Shown: positions 19,986-27,077 of the stretch, one piece after another
Layout: the number at the start of each line of letters is the position of its first letter
Numbering within the stretch: position 1 is the stretch's first letter
NCBI RefSeq assembly: GCF_038246755.1
Contig: NZ_CP134706.1
Span: 558,001-622,000, forward strand
Reading direction: 5' to 3'
Source: Micromonospora sp. FIMYZ51
GTDB lineage: Bacteria > Actinomycetota > Actinomycetes > Mycobacteriales > Micromonosporaceae
Length of the DNA stretch: 64,000 bases
Program-made: the position numbers and the translations under genes
The notes under the pieces: generated by a model
What the model was told of the DNA's origin: nothing
Database searches by the model: none
What the model saw: the letters and a program-made list of their open reading frames with translations, nothing else

Positions 19986-21083
19986 ATGAACGAGCCGGTG
20001 TCGGAGCCCGTCGGCGAGTTGGAACTCGTACATGCCTTCACCGGCCCGATGCCGACCGGGGTGAGCGTCTCGCACACCGGAAGGATCTTCGTCAACTTTC
20101 CACGCTGGGGCGACGAGGTGCCGGCCACGGTGGTCGAGCTGCGCGACGGCCGGGAGGTGCCGTTTCCGGACGAGGCATGGAACCAGCCGAGCGGCGACGA
20201 CGACGCCGGGGCGTTCGTCTCGGTGCAGAACATCGTGGTCGATCCCGTCGACCGGCTCTGGGTGCTCGACACCGGCAGCCCGATGTTCCAGCCCACCCGG
20301 CCGGGCGGCCCCAAGCTGGTCCGGGTCGACCTGGACGGCAACACCGTCGCCCAGGTGATCACCTTCCCGCCGGACGTGGCGCTGCCCACCACGTACCTCA
20401 ACGACGTGCGGTTCGACCTGCGGCGCGGGGAGGCCGGGATCGCGTACATCACCGACTCGGCGATCGCCGGGCCGAACGGGATCATCGTGGTCGACCTGGC
20501 CACCGGTGCGTCCTGGCGGCGGCTGCATGACCACCCGTCCACCAAGGCGGAGCCGCTGTCGGACTTCCGGCCGGTGGTGGAGGGCCGCCCGTTCCTGCAA
20601 CGGCCGGCGGACGGACCCCCGGAACCGGTGACGATCGGCTCCGACGGCATCGCCATCTCCGCCGACGGCACCCGGCTCTACTACTGTGCGTTGGCCTCCC
20701 GCCGCTGGTACAGCGTGGCCACCGACGCCCTCGCCGACGCCTCGCTCAGCGAGGACGAGGTCGCCGCGACGGTGCTGCCCGAGGGGGACAAGGGCGGCGG
20801 GTCGGACGGGTTGGAGACCGACGACGCCGGGCGCATCTATCTCACCTCGTACGAGCAGAACGCGGTGCTGCGCCGCCGCCCGGACGGCGAATACGAGACC
20901 GTGGTGCACGATCCTCGACTGCTCTGGCCCGACACCATGTTCGTGGCCACCGACGGGTATCTCTACCTGACCGCCAACCAGTTGCACCGGCAGGCCAACT
21001 ACCAGCGTGGCCGGGACCTGCGCCGCAAGCCGTACGCGCTGTTCCGCACCCGGATCGACGCCGGGCCGGTGCTGCTGCGCTGA
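19986..21083 (+). CDS. Major royal jelly/yellow family protein
   Basis: This 365-residue beta-propeller-like protein belongs to the MRJP/yellow family: PTGVSVSHTGRIFVNFPRWGD near the N-terminus, VDRLWVLDTG, YLNDVRFD, AYITDSA and a closing ANQLHRQ segment. Bacterial members are sometimes compared to SMP-30/gluconolaconase-like propellers, but no activity is established. There is no signal peptide, so it should be cytoplasmic. The ATG at 19986 is chosen as the first start followed by family sequence; GGAG lies about 10 bases upstream. It stands alone between crcB and copC. Confidence 0.8.
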   Translation: MNEPVSEPVGELELVHAFTGPMPTGVSVSHTGRIFVNFPRWGDEVPATVVELRDGREVPFPDEAWNQPSGDDDAGAFVSVQNIVVDPVDRLWVLDTGSPMFQPTRPGGPKLVRVDLDGNTVAQVITFPPDVALPTTYLNDVRFDLRRGEAGIAYITDSAIAGPNGIIVVDLATGASWRRLHDHPSTKAEPLSDFRPVVEGRPFLQRPADGPPEPVTIGSDGIAISADGTRLYYCALASRRWYSVATDALADASLSEDEVAATVLPEGDKGGGSDGLETDDAGRIYLTSYEQNAVLRRRPDGEYETVVHDPRLLWPDTMFVATDGYLYLTANQLHRQANYQRGRDLRRKPYALFRTRIDAGPVLLR

Positions 21084-21101
21084 GGTGCCCGACCCACTCG
21101 G

Positions 21102-21728
21102 TCAGGAGGGCGAACCAGCGCTGCCTCGTCGGCGCAGGAAGATCGCGCCGACCGCCAGGGCGACCAGCACCAGGCCACCGGCGAGCAGCGCGACCAGCAG
21201 GCCGGAGCCGCCGGACGACTCGCCCGCGGCGGGGCTGGCGGCAGCGGCGGAGGTGGGCGCGGTGGTCGGGGCTGCCGGCGTCGTCTCCGCCGGCTCGCTC
21301 GGCTGCGGGCTCGCGCTCGGGGAGGGCGCGGCGGTGGCGGTCGGATCGGCGACGGTGAACGTGTACGACCCCTGCACCGGGTGCCCGTCGAGGGAGACCA
21401 CCCGATAGGCGACCGTGTAGACGCCGTTGTCCAGCGTCCCGTCGATGGTGATCGTGCCCTTGGTGCCGGAGACCTCCGGCTCGCTGGTGGCCACCGGCTG
21501 CTTGTCGGCGTCACTGAGCGTGATGGTGGTGAACTTCGGGTTCAGCTTCTGCATGAACTCCAGCGTCACCTTCTTCGGGGCGGTGTCGAGCTCGGCGTCC
21601 TGGGCGGGGGTCGCCTTGCGCAGGACGTTGTGCGCGTACGCGGGCGAGGCGGGTGCGACCAGCAGGGCCGCGACGGCCAGCGTGGCGGCCAGGCCGGCGA
21701 CGAACGGGCGGCGGAGGTGGCGAAACAT
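21102..21728 (-). CDS. copC: CopC-type periplasmic copper-binding protein with C-terminal anchor
   Basis: This 208-residue protein has a signal peptide ending at AYA-His33, so the mature protein would start with His, the N-terminal Cu(II) ligand used in CopC. The CopC domain (about 33-128) is followed by a Pro/Ala/Ser/Thr-rich linker and a C-terminal membrane helix (about 180-200) with a basic tail. It is the last gene of a three-gene leftward operon with a PCuAC chaperone and a DyP peroxidase, 16 bases after the latter. A role in copper handling at the cell surface is likely. Confidence 0.88.
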   Translation of the reverse strand: MFRHLRRPFVAGLAATLAVAALLVAPASPAYAHNVLRKATPAQDAELDTAPKKVTLEFMQKLNPKFTTITLSDADKQPVATSEPEVSGTKGTITIDGTLDNGVYTVAYRVVSLDGHPVQGSYTFTVADPTATAAPSPSASPQPSEPAETTPAAPTTAPTSAAAASPAAGESSGGSGLLVALLAGGLVLVALAVGAIFLRRRGSAGSPS

Positions 21729-21744
21729 GGGTCCATTCTCCTCG

Positions 21745-22953
21745 TCAGTCGAGCAACTGCTGGCCGATCCAGCCGCCCTCCGGGCAGCCGGGCGGGACAG
21801 CGAAGACGGCGGAGCCGATCGGGGTGGTCCACTCGTTGAGCAGGTCCCGTTCGGCGAGCCGACGCTGGATGGGCAGGAACTGCTTGGCGATGTCCGCCTG
21901 GTACGACGCGAAGATCAGCCCGCTGTCGGCGGTGCCGTCGGCACCGGGCATTCCATCGTAGTTGTAGGGGCGCCGCAGGATCCGGAACCGGTCGTCGCTG
22001 ACGTGCGCCCGGGTGAGGTGGGAAAAGTCCGGAATCACCGTCAGCCCGTCCGGGCCCAGCGCGGCGAAGTCCGGTTCGTCGTGTTCGGCCGTGCCGGTCA
22101 GCGGGGCACCGGTGTCCAGGCGTCGCCCGACGCTCAGCTCCCGGTCGGTGCGGCCAAGCAGGTCCCAGGTTTCCAGGTCCATCCTGATCCGCCGGACCAC
22201 AAGGGTGGTGCCGTTGCGCAGCCAGCCCGGTCCGTCGGTGATCCAGACGGCGGTCGCCAGGGGTACGCCCGGCTTCGGGTTTGCCGTGCCGTCGAGCTGG
22301 CCGAACAGGTTGCGCTGGGTGCGGCCGGGTTCGGCACCGGCGGCCCGCCGGAAGCCCTGCTGCACCCAGCGGACGGTGGCGAACGGGCGGCTGTCCTTCA
22401 CCAGCACCCGTTGGGCGTGGGCGACGGTGACCGGGTCGTCGGCGCAGATCTGCACCAGCAGGTCCCCGCCGGACCAGCGCGGTTGCAGCCGGTCGATCGG
22501 GAACGCAGGCAGGTCGACCACCGAGGGCGGGCGGCGGTCGTCAAGCCCGGCGGCGGTGAACAGGCCGGGGCCGAAGCCGAAGGTGACGGTGAGCCGGGCC
22601 GGTAGCAGTCCCAGCTCGGGTTCGGTGTCGGCCAGGGCCGGCTGACCCTGGGTGAGGCGGGCGGCGTCGTCGGAGAGCAGTCGCAGCATCCGGCCGAGGG
22701 CGGCCCGGTCGGTGCCGGTACGCAGGGTGAACGCCACGAACGCCGCGTGCGCCTGGGGCTCGGTGTCGATCCCGGACTGCCGTTCGCCGTGGAACGGCTC
22801 GACCGCCCCGCCCACGTTCGCGGCGACCGGCACCGGCTGGGGTGTGCGTACCTGCTCGGGACGGACGGCGGCGACCGAGGCGGCCCCGATCAGGGTGCCC
22901 CCGGCGGCCACGGCCCCGCCGGTGAGCAGGCCACGCCGGCTGACCCGGGTCAC
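21745..22953 (-). CDS. Tat-exported DyP-type heme peroxidase (EfeB-like)
   Basis: The 402-residue protein starts with a Tat signal (VSRRGLLTGGAVAAGG) and has the dye-decolorizing peroxidase motif GQLDGT near residue 220, with the catalytic Asp. It is of the EfeB/deferrochelatase subgroup, exported and heme-binding. Its ATG overlaps the stop of the upstream PCuAC gene by 4 bases, and copC follows. This PCuAC-DyP-CopC set recurs in actinobacteria and links the peroxidase to copper handling rather than to an efeUO iron system, of which no sign is seen here. Confidence 0.9.
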   Translation of the reverse strand: MTRVSRRGLLTGGAVAAGGTLIGAASVAAVRPEQVRTPQPVPVAANVGGAVEPFHGERQSGIDTEPQAHAAFVAFTLRTGTDRAALGRMLRLLSDDAARLTQGQPALADTEPELGLLPARLTVTFGFGPGLFTAAGLDDRRPPSVVDLPAFPIDRLQPRWSGGDLLVQICADDPVTVAHAQRVLVKDSRPFATVRWVQQGFRRAAGAEPGRTQRNLFGQLDGTANPKPGVPLATAVWITDGPGWLRNGTTLVVRRIRMDLETWDLLGRTDRELSVGRRLDTGAPLTGTAEHDEPDFAALGPDGLTVIPDFSHLTRAHVSDDRFRILRRPYNYDGMPGADGTADSGLIFASYQADIAKQFLPIQRRLAERDLLNEWTTPIGSAVFAVPPGCPEGGWIGQQLLD

Positions 22954-23549
22954 GGCGCGGGGCTGTGGCTGGCCGGCAGGTCGTGCGTCGGCTCGCCGTG
23001 GCCGGGGGCGTAGCTCTCCTGGGCGCCGGTGAACGGCTTGGCCACCGCAGTGAAGGTCTGCGTCCGGCCGTCGCCGAAGGTGAGGGTGAAGGTCACCTCG
23101 TCACCGGCCTTGACCGGCTGGGCGAGGTTCATCAGCATCAGGTGGTCGCCACCGGGCTCCAGCTTCTGCTCGCTGCGGGCCTTGATCACCACGCCGCCCG
23201 CCTTGGCCTGCATGACCATTTTCCCGTCCTGCATGGCCATCTCGTGCACCTCGACCGGCGAGATCTCGGTGGCCGCGCCGGTGAGGGTGACGTCGCTGTC
23301 GCTCTCGTTCACAAGCGTGGCGAACGCGCCCGTCATGCCCTCGTCGGCCGCCTTCACCCACGGATCGCGGACGGTGAGCACCCCGGCCTCGGCGCCCGGG
23401 GTGGCGGTTGCGGTGGCGGTGCCGGTCGGGTCGGGCGTACTGGTCGAGACGTCGTCGGACGCCCCGCAGCCAGCGACGAACGCGGCGAGAGCGGCCGCGG
23501 CGAACAGGGCGGTCGGGCGGGCGAGCCGGCCGGACGACGTGCTGGGCAT
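22950..23549 (-). CDS. PCuAC-type copper chaperone lipoprotein
   Basis: This 199-residue protein begins with a lipoprotein signal (AAFVAGC lipobox) and a Thr/Pro/Ala linker. The PCuAC domain follows with the Cu(I) motif H-X10-M, then a second H-X-M (HEMAMQ... and GDHLML). Such chaperones deliver copper to oxidases outside the membrane. The ATG at 23549 follows GAGGGGAAG and the lipobox then sits at the right distance. It is the first gene of the operon with the DyP peroxidase and copC. Confidence 0.9.
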   Translation of the reverse strand: MPSTSSGRLARPTALFAAAALAAFVAGCGASDDVSTSTPDPTGTATATATPGAEAGVLTVRDPWVKAADEGMTGAFATLVNESDSDVTLTGAATEISPVEVHEMAMQDGKMVMQAKAGGVVIKARSEQKLEPGGDHLMLMNLAQPVKAGDEVTFTLTFGDGRTQTFTAVAKPFTGAQESYAPGHGEPTHDLPASHSPAP

Positions 23550-23637
23550 GGACTTCCCCTCGAAGATCGATGTCGTCAGGTTGGTCGCCCCACCCCCGTC
23601 GAAAGTTCCCACCTCTGCCCCCACCCTCCTCCCCGCG

Positions 23638-23707
23638 CGATCTTGCACTTTCTGACCCCGCAAAGGCTAACTAAGCGGGCATAACGGCGACCAAAAGTGC
23701 AAGATCG
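23638..23707. repeat. Long inverted repeat between the PCuAC operon and the mod operon
   Basis: CGATCTTGCACTTT (23638-23651) and its exact reverse complement (23694-23707) are separated by 42 bases of lower GC than the surroundings. The two 14-bp arms would form a large hairpin. From general memory of Micromonospora sequences, similar arms recur between genes, so this may be a dispersed family element; I cannot confirm copies elsewhere from this window. It lies between divergent operons, so a terminator role is unlikely. Confidence 0.6.
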
Positions 23708-23820
23708 ACGGGGCGGGGGTGGGGGTGGGGTGGGGGACGGGGGTGAGGGGTGGGGGTGGGGGTGCGGGGGTTGGGGGGTTTGGGGTTGCAGATGCGGGGT
23801 TAGGGTGCGGGGGTGGCGGG
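23706..23820 (+). repeat. G-rich tract with G-quadruplex potential before the mod operon
   Basis: About 115 bases consist largely of runs of three to six G separated by one to three bases on the plus strand. They end at the GTG start of the MerR/TOBE gene. Many sets of four G runs would allow G-quadruplexes in the non-template strand or in the RNA leader. The tract has no coding character. Whether it influences transcription or translation of the mod operon is unknown. Confidence 0.6.
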
Positions 23821-24235
23821 GTTTCGGATGGGTGAGGCGGCGGATCTGCTCGGGGTGAGCGTGGACACGGTGCGTCGCTGGGTGGACGGAGGGCGGCTCG
23901 CCGCCAGGCGTGACGAGCACGGGCACCGGGTGATCGACGGCGTTGACCTGGCCTCGTTCGTCCGGGGCCAGGCCGGCGGGCCGGAGGGGCGTGCGCAGGA
24001 GTCCTCGGCGCGCAACCGGCTGCGCGGCATCGTCACCGCCGTGGTCAAGGACGCGGTGATGGCGCAGGTGGACATCCAGGCCGGCCCGTTCCGGCTGGTG
24101 TCGTTGATGAGCCGGGAGGCGGTCGACCACCTCGGCCTGGAGGTCGGCTCGGTGGCGGTCGCGGTGATCAAATCGACCACCGTCGTGGTGGAGAAACCTG
24201 CGGCACCGGCGGCGAGCCGGGGAAGGACCACCTGA
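23813..24235 (+). CDS. HTH plus molybdenum-binding (TOBE/Mop) domain regulator
   Basis: This 140-residue protein has an excisionase/MerR-like helix-turn-helix (about 4-50: GEAADLLGVSVDTVRRWVDGG) and a single TOBE/Mop domain (about 68-130: ARNRLRGIVTAVV...GLEVGSVAVAVIKSTTVVVE). The family binds molybdate or tungstate and probably regulates the operon it opens. Its TGA overlaps the modA ATG by one base. The GTG at 23813 or an ATG at 23828 could be the start. Confidence 0.88.
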   Translation: MAGFRMGEAADLLGVSVDTVRRWVDGGRLAARRDEHGHRVIDGVDLASFVRGQAGGPEGRAQESSARNRLRGIVTAVVKDAVMAQVDIQAGPFRLVSLMSREAVDHLGLEVGSVAVAVIKSTTVVVEKPAAPAASRGRTT

Positions 24236-25023
24236 TGAGAGGCGTACGCCTGCGTACGGTCCTGGCCACGGCCACCGCGCTCGCGGTGGTGGCAGTGAGC
24301 GGGTGCGGCGGTGACGCCAGCGACCCGCCCGCCGGTGGCGACGGGATCGGCGGCGAACTCACCGTGTTCGCGGCTGCCTCGCTTACCGAGTCGTTCACCC
24401 GGCTCGGTCAGGACTTCGAGGCGGCTCACCGGGGGGTGAAGGTGGTCCTCAACTTCGCCGGCAGCTCCGCCCTGGCCAACCAGATCAACGAGGGCGCACC
24501 GGCCGACGTCTTCGCCTCCGCCGCCCCGGCCAACATGACCGCCGTCACCGAGGCGGGCAACGGCGACGGTGACCCGGTCACCTTCGCCCGCAACCAACTC
24601 GTCATCGCCGTGCCCAGGGGCAACCCGGATCAGGTGACCGGCCTGAGCGATCTCACCAGGCCCGGCACGAAGGTCGCACTCTGCGCCGAACAGGTGCCGT
24701 GCGGTGCGGCGGCGCGCCTGGCGCTGGCCGCCGCTGACGTCTCGCTCACCCCGGTCACGCTGGAACAGGACGTCAAGGCGGCACTGGCCAAGGTACGGCT
24801 GGGCGAGGTCGACGCGGCGCTGGTCTACCGCACCGACGCCCGGGCCGCCGCCGACGAACTCGACGGGGTGGAGTTCCCCGAGTCGGCCGGGGTGACCAAC
24901 GACTATCCGATCGTCGTGCTGCGGGAGTCGACAAACAAGACGACCGCCCGGGCGTTCGTCGAGTACGTCCGTGCCGACGCCGGTCGCGGCGTACTCACCA
25001 CGGCCGGGTTCCAGGTGCCGTAA
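24235..25023 (+). CDS. modA: Molybdate ABC transporter substrate-binding lipoprotein ModA
   Basis: The 262-residue protein begins with a lipoprotein signal (VVAVSGC) and has ModA features: LTVFAAASLTESF, the NFAGSSALANQI segment that lines the oxyanion site, and DVFASAAPANM. It should capture molybdate or tungstate outside the membrane and deliver it to ModB. It is the second gene of the mop-modABC operon. Confidence 0.94.
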   Translation: MRGVRLRTVLATATALAVVAVSGCGGDASDPPAGGDGIGGELTVFAAASLTESFTRLGQDFEAAHRGVKVVLNFAGSSALANQINEGAPADVFASAAPANMTAVTEAGNGDGDPVTFARNQLVIAVPRGNPDQVTGLSDLTRPGTKVALCAEQVPCGAAARLALAAADVSLTPVTLEQDVKAALAKVRLGEVDAALVYRTDARAAADELDGVEFPESAGVTNDYPIVVLRESTNKTTARAFVEYVRADAGRGVLTTAGFQVP

Positions 25024-25026
25024 CCG

Positions 25027-25863
25027 GTGTCCCGTCTCGATGGCGTGCCGTCACGACCGATCACGGTCGCGGCACCGGCTCGGCGTACCAGCCGGATCCC
25101 GGTGGCACTGCTGCTGCCCGCCGCGCTCGGGCTGCTCTTCCTCGTGCTGCCGCTGGTCGGGCTGCTCGCCCGCGCCCCGTGGAGCACGCTGCCGCAGCGG
25201 CTCACCGAACCGGCCGTGCTCACCGCGCTGCGGCTGTCCATCCAGAGCGCCACCCTCGCCACCCTGCTCTGCCTGGCTCTCGGCGTACCCCTGGCCTGGC
25301 TGCTGGCCCGCGTCGAGTTTCCCGGTCGCCGGCTGGTACGCGCCCTGGTCACCGTCCCGCTGGTGCTGCCGCCGGTGGTCGGCGGCGTGGCGCTGCTGCT
25401 GGTCTTCGGCCGACGCGGGCTGGTCGGCTCCTGGCTGGACGCGACGTTCGGCATCACGCTGCCGTTCACCACCACCGCGGTCGTGCTCGCCGAGGCGTTC
25501 GTCGCCATGCCATTCCTGATCATCGCCGTGGAGGGGGCGCTGCGTGGCGCCGACACCCGATACGAGGAGGCCGCAGCCACCCTCGGTGCCGGTCGCTGGA
25601 CCACCTTCACCCACGTCACGCTGCCGCTCGTCGCGCCCGGGGTGGCCGCCGGAGCCGTACTCTGCTGGGCCCGCGCCCTCGGCGAGTTCGGCGCCACCAT
25701 CACCTTCGCCGGCAACTATCCGGGCCGTACGCAGACCATGCCGGTGGCCGTCTATCTCGCCCTGGAGACCGACCTGGAGGCCGCGATCGTGCTCAGCCTG
25801 ATCCTGCTCACCGTCTCCGTGGTGATTCTCGTAAGCCTGCGCGATCGCTGGGTCAGCGGATGA
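25027..25863 (+). CDS. modB: Molybdate ABC transporter permease ModB
   Basis: This 278-residue permease has about six membrane helices and the EAA-type loop (EEAAATLGAGRWTTFTHVTLP) that contacts the ATPase. The closing ARALGEFGATITFAGN segment is characteristic of ModB/CysW-like permeases. It starts at GTG 25027, three bases after the modA stop, and overlaps modC as ATGA. It forms the membrane channel for molybdate. Confidence 0.94.
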   Translation: MSRLDGVPSRPITVAAPARRTSRIPVALLLPAALGLLFLVLPLVGLLARAPWSTLPQRLTEPAVLTALRLSIQSATLATLLCLALGVPLAWLLARVEFPGRRLVRALVTVPLVLPPVVGGVALLLVFGRRGLVGSWLDATFGITLPFTTTAVVLAEAFVAMPFLIIAVEGALRGADTRYEEAAATLGAGRWTTFTHVTLPLVAPGVAAGAVLCWARALGEFGATITFAGNYPGRTQTMPVAVYLALETDLEAAIVLSLILLTVSVVILVSLRDRWVSG

Positions 25864-27026
25864 CCCGCCGCGCCGATCCGCCGGCAGCGGCCAGCCCGCC
25901 GGTTGCGGCCAGCCCGCCGGTTGCGGCCGATCCGCCGGTTGCGGCCGATCCGCCGGCGGTGGCGGGCCGGCCTCTGCTCGACGCCCGTCTGGTGGTGGAG
26001 CGGGGCGGCTTCCGGCTGGACCTGCCGCTGACCATCGACTCGGGCGAGGTAGTCGCGTTGCTCGGGCCCAACGGTGCCGGCAAGACCACCGCCCTGCGTG
26101 CCCTCGCCGGCCTGCTCCCGCTCTCGGCCGGGCACCTCACCCTGGCCGGGCGGGAGCTGGACCATCCCGCCAGTCGGACGTGGCTTCCCACCGAGCGGCG
26201 GCCGATCGGCGTGGTATTCCAGGACTACCTGCTCTTCCCGCACCTCAACGCACTTGACAATGTGGCCTTCGGCCCGCGTCGGCAGGGTCTGGGCCGGCAG
26301 CAGGCCCGGCACCAGGCGGCCGACTGGCTGGCCCGGATGGGGCTGACCGAGCACGCCCGCCGCAAGCCCCGGCAGCTCTCCGGTGGGCAGGCCCAGCGGG
26401 TGGCGCTCGCCCGCGCCCTCGCCGTCGAGCCGGCGCTGCTGCTGCTCGACGAGCCGCTGGCCGCCCTCGACGCGCGTACCCGGCTGGACACCCGAGCCCA
26501 ACTGCACCAGCACCTCGCCGCCCATCCGGGAGCCACCCTGCTGGTCACCCACGACCCGCTCGACGCCCTGGTCCTCGCCGACCGGCTGGTCATCGTGGAG
26601 GACGGTCAGGTGGTCCAGGCGGGCAACGCCGCCACCATCACCGCCCAGCCCCGCACCGACTACGTGGCCCGGCTGGTCGGGCTCAACCTCTATCGGGGCC
26701 GGGCCAGCGGGCAACGGGTCCGGCTCGCCGACGACTTCGGGCTGACCACCGGCGATCGGCACGACGGCGAGGTCTTCGTGGCCTTCCCGCCCTCGGCCGT
26801 GGCCCTGCACCCGCGCCAGCCCGACGGCAGTCCCCGCAACACCTGGCCGGCCACCATCGCCGGGGTGCAGCGGCACGGCGACAACCTGCGCATCCAGCTC
26901 ACCGGTCCGATCGAGGTGGCGGCCGACGTCACCCCGGCCGCCGCCGCCCAACTGCGGCTTGTTCCCGGGCAGCGGGTCTGGGCCGCGGTGAAGGCCGCCG
27001 AGACCCGCGCCTATCCCGCCGCCTGA
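25860..27026 (+). CDS. modC: Molybdate ABC transporter ATPase ModC
   Basis: The 388-residue protein has Walker A GPNGAGKTT, the signature LSGGQAQRVALARAL, Walker B LLLLDEPLAALD and a C-terminal TOBE domain (about 315-388). It powers molybdate import. The N-terminus is unusual: about 30 residues of six-residue Pro/Ala repeats (A-S/D-P-P-V-A) encoded by tandem 18-bp repeats precede the ATPase domain. The ATG at 25860 overlaps the modB stop. The repeat should be translated from this start, though an internal start cannot be excluded. Confidence 0.92.
   Translation: MTRRADPPAAASPPVAASPPVAADPPVAADPPAVAGRPLLDARLVVERGGFRLDLPLTIDSGEVVALLGPNGAGKTTALRALAGLLPLSAGHLTLAGRELDHPASRTWLPTERRPIGVVFQDYLLFPHLNALDNVAFGPRRQGLGRQQARHQAADWLARMGLTEHARRKPRQLSGGQAQRVALARALAVEPALLLLDEPLAALDARTRLDTRAQLHQHLAAHPGATLLVTHDPLDALVLADRLVIVEDGQVVQAGNAATITAQPRTDYVARLVGLNLYRGRASGQRVRLADDFGLTTGDRHDGEVFVAFPPSAVALHPRQPDGSPRNTWPATIAGVQRHGDNLRIQLTGPIEVAADVTPAAAAQLRLVPGQRVWAAVKAAETRAYPAA
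25869..25958 (+). repeat. Five tandem 18-bp repeats in the modC 5' end
   Basis: Five 18-bp units (25869, 25887, 25905, 25923, 25941) vary around GCGGCCAGCCCGCCGGTT and encode repeated A-S/D-P-P-V/A-A. Units two and three are identical and units four and five nearly so, a sign of recent slippage or unequal crossing over. Copy number probably varies between strains. Confidence 0.8.
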
Positions 27027-27077
27027 CCCGCGCCGCACCAGTACCTGATCTCCCGTCGGGGCTTCCCGGACCTGACG

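Noticed and set aside
25869..25958. Tandem repeats considered as a CRISPR array
   Set aside because: The 18-bp units are contiguous without spacers and are in frame within modC. The same reasoning excludes the repeats at 62337-62417.
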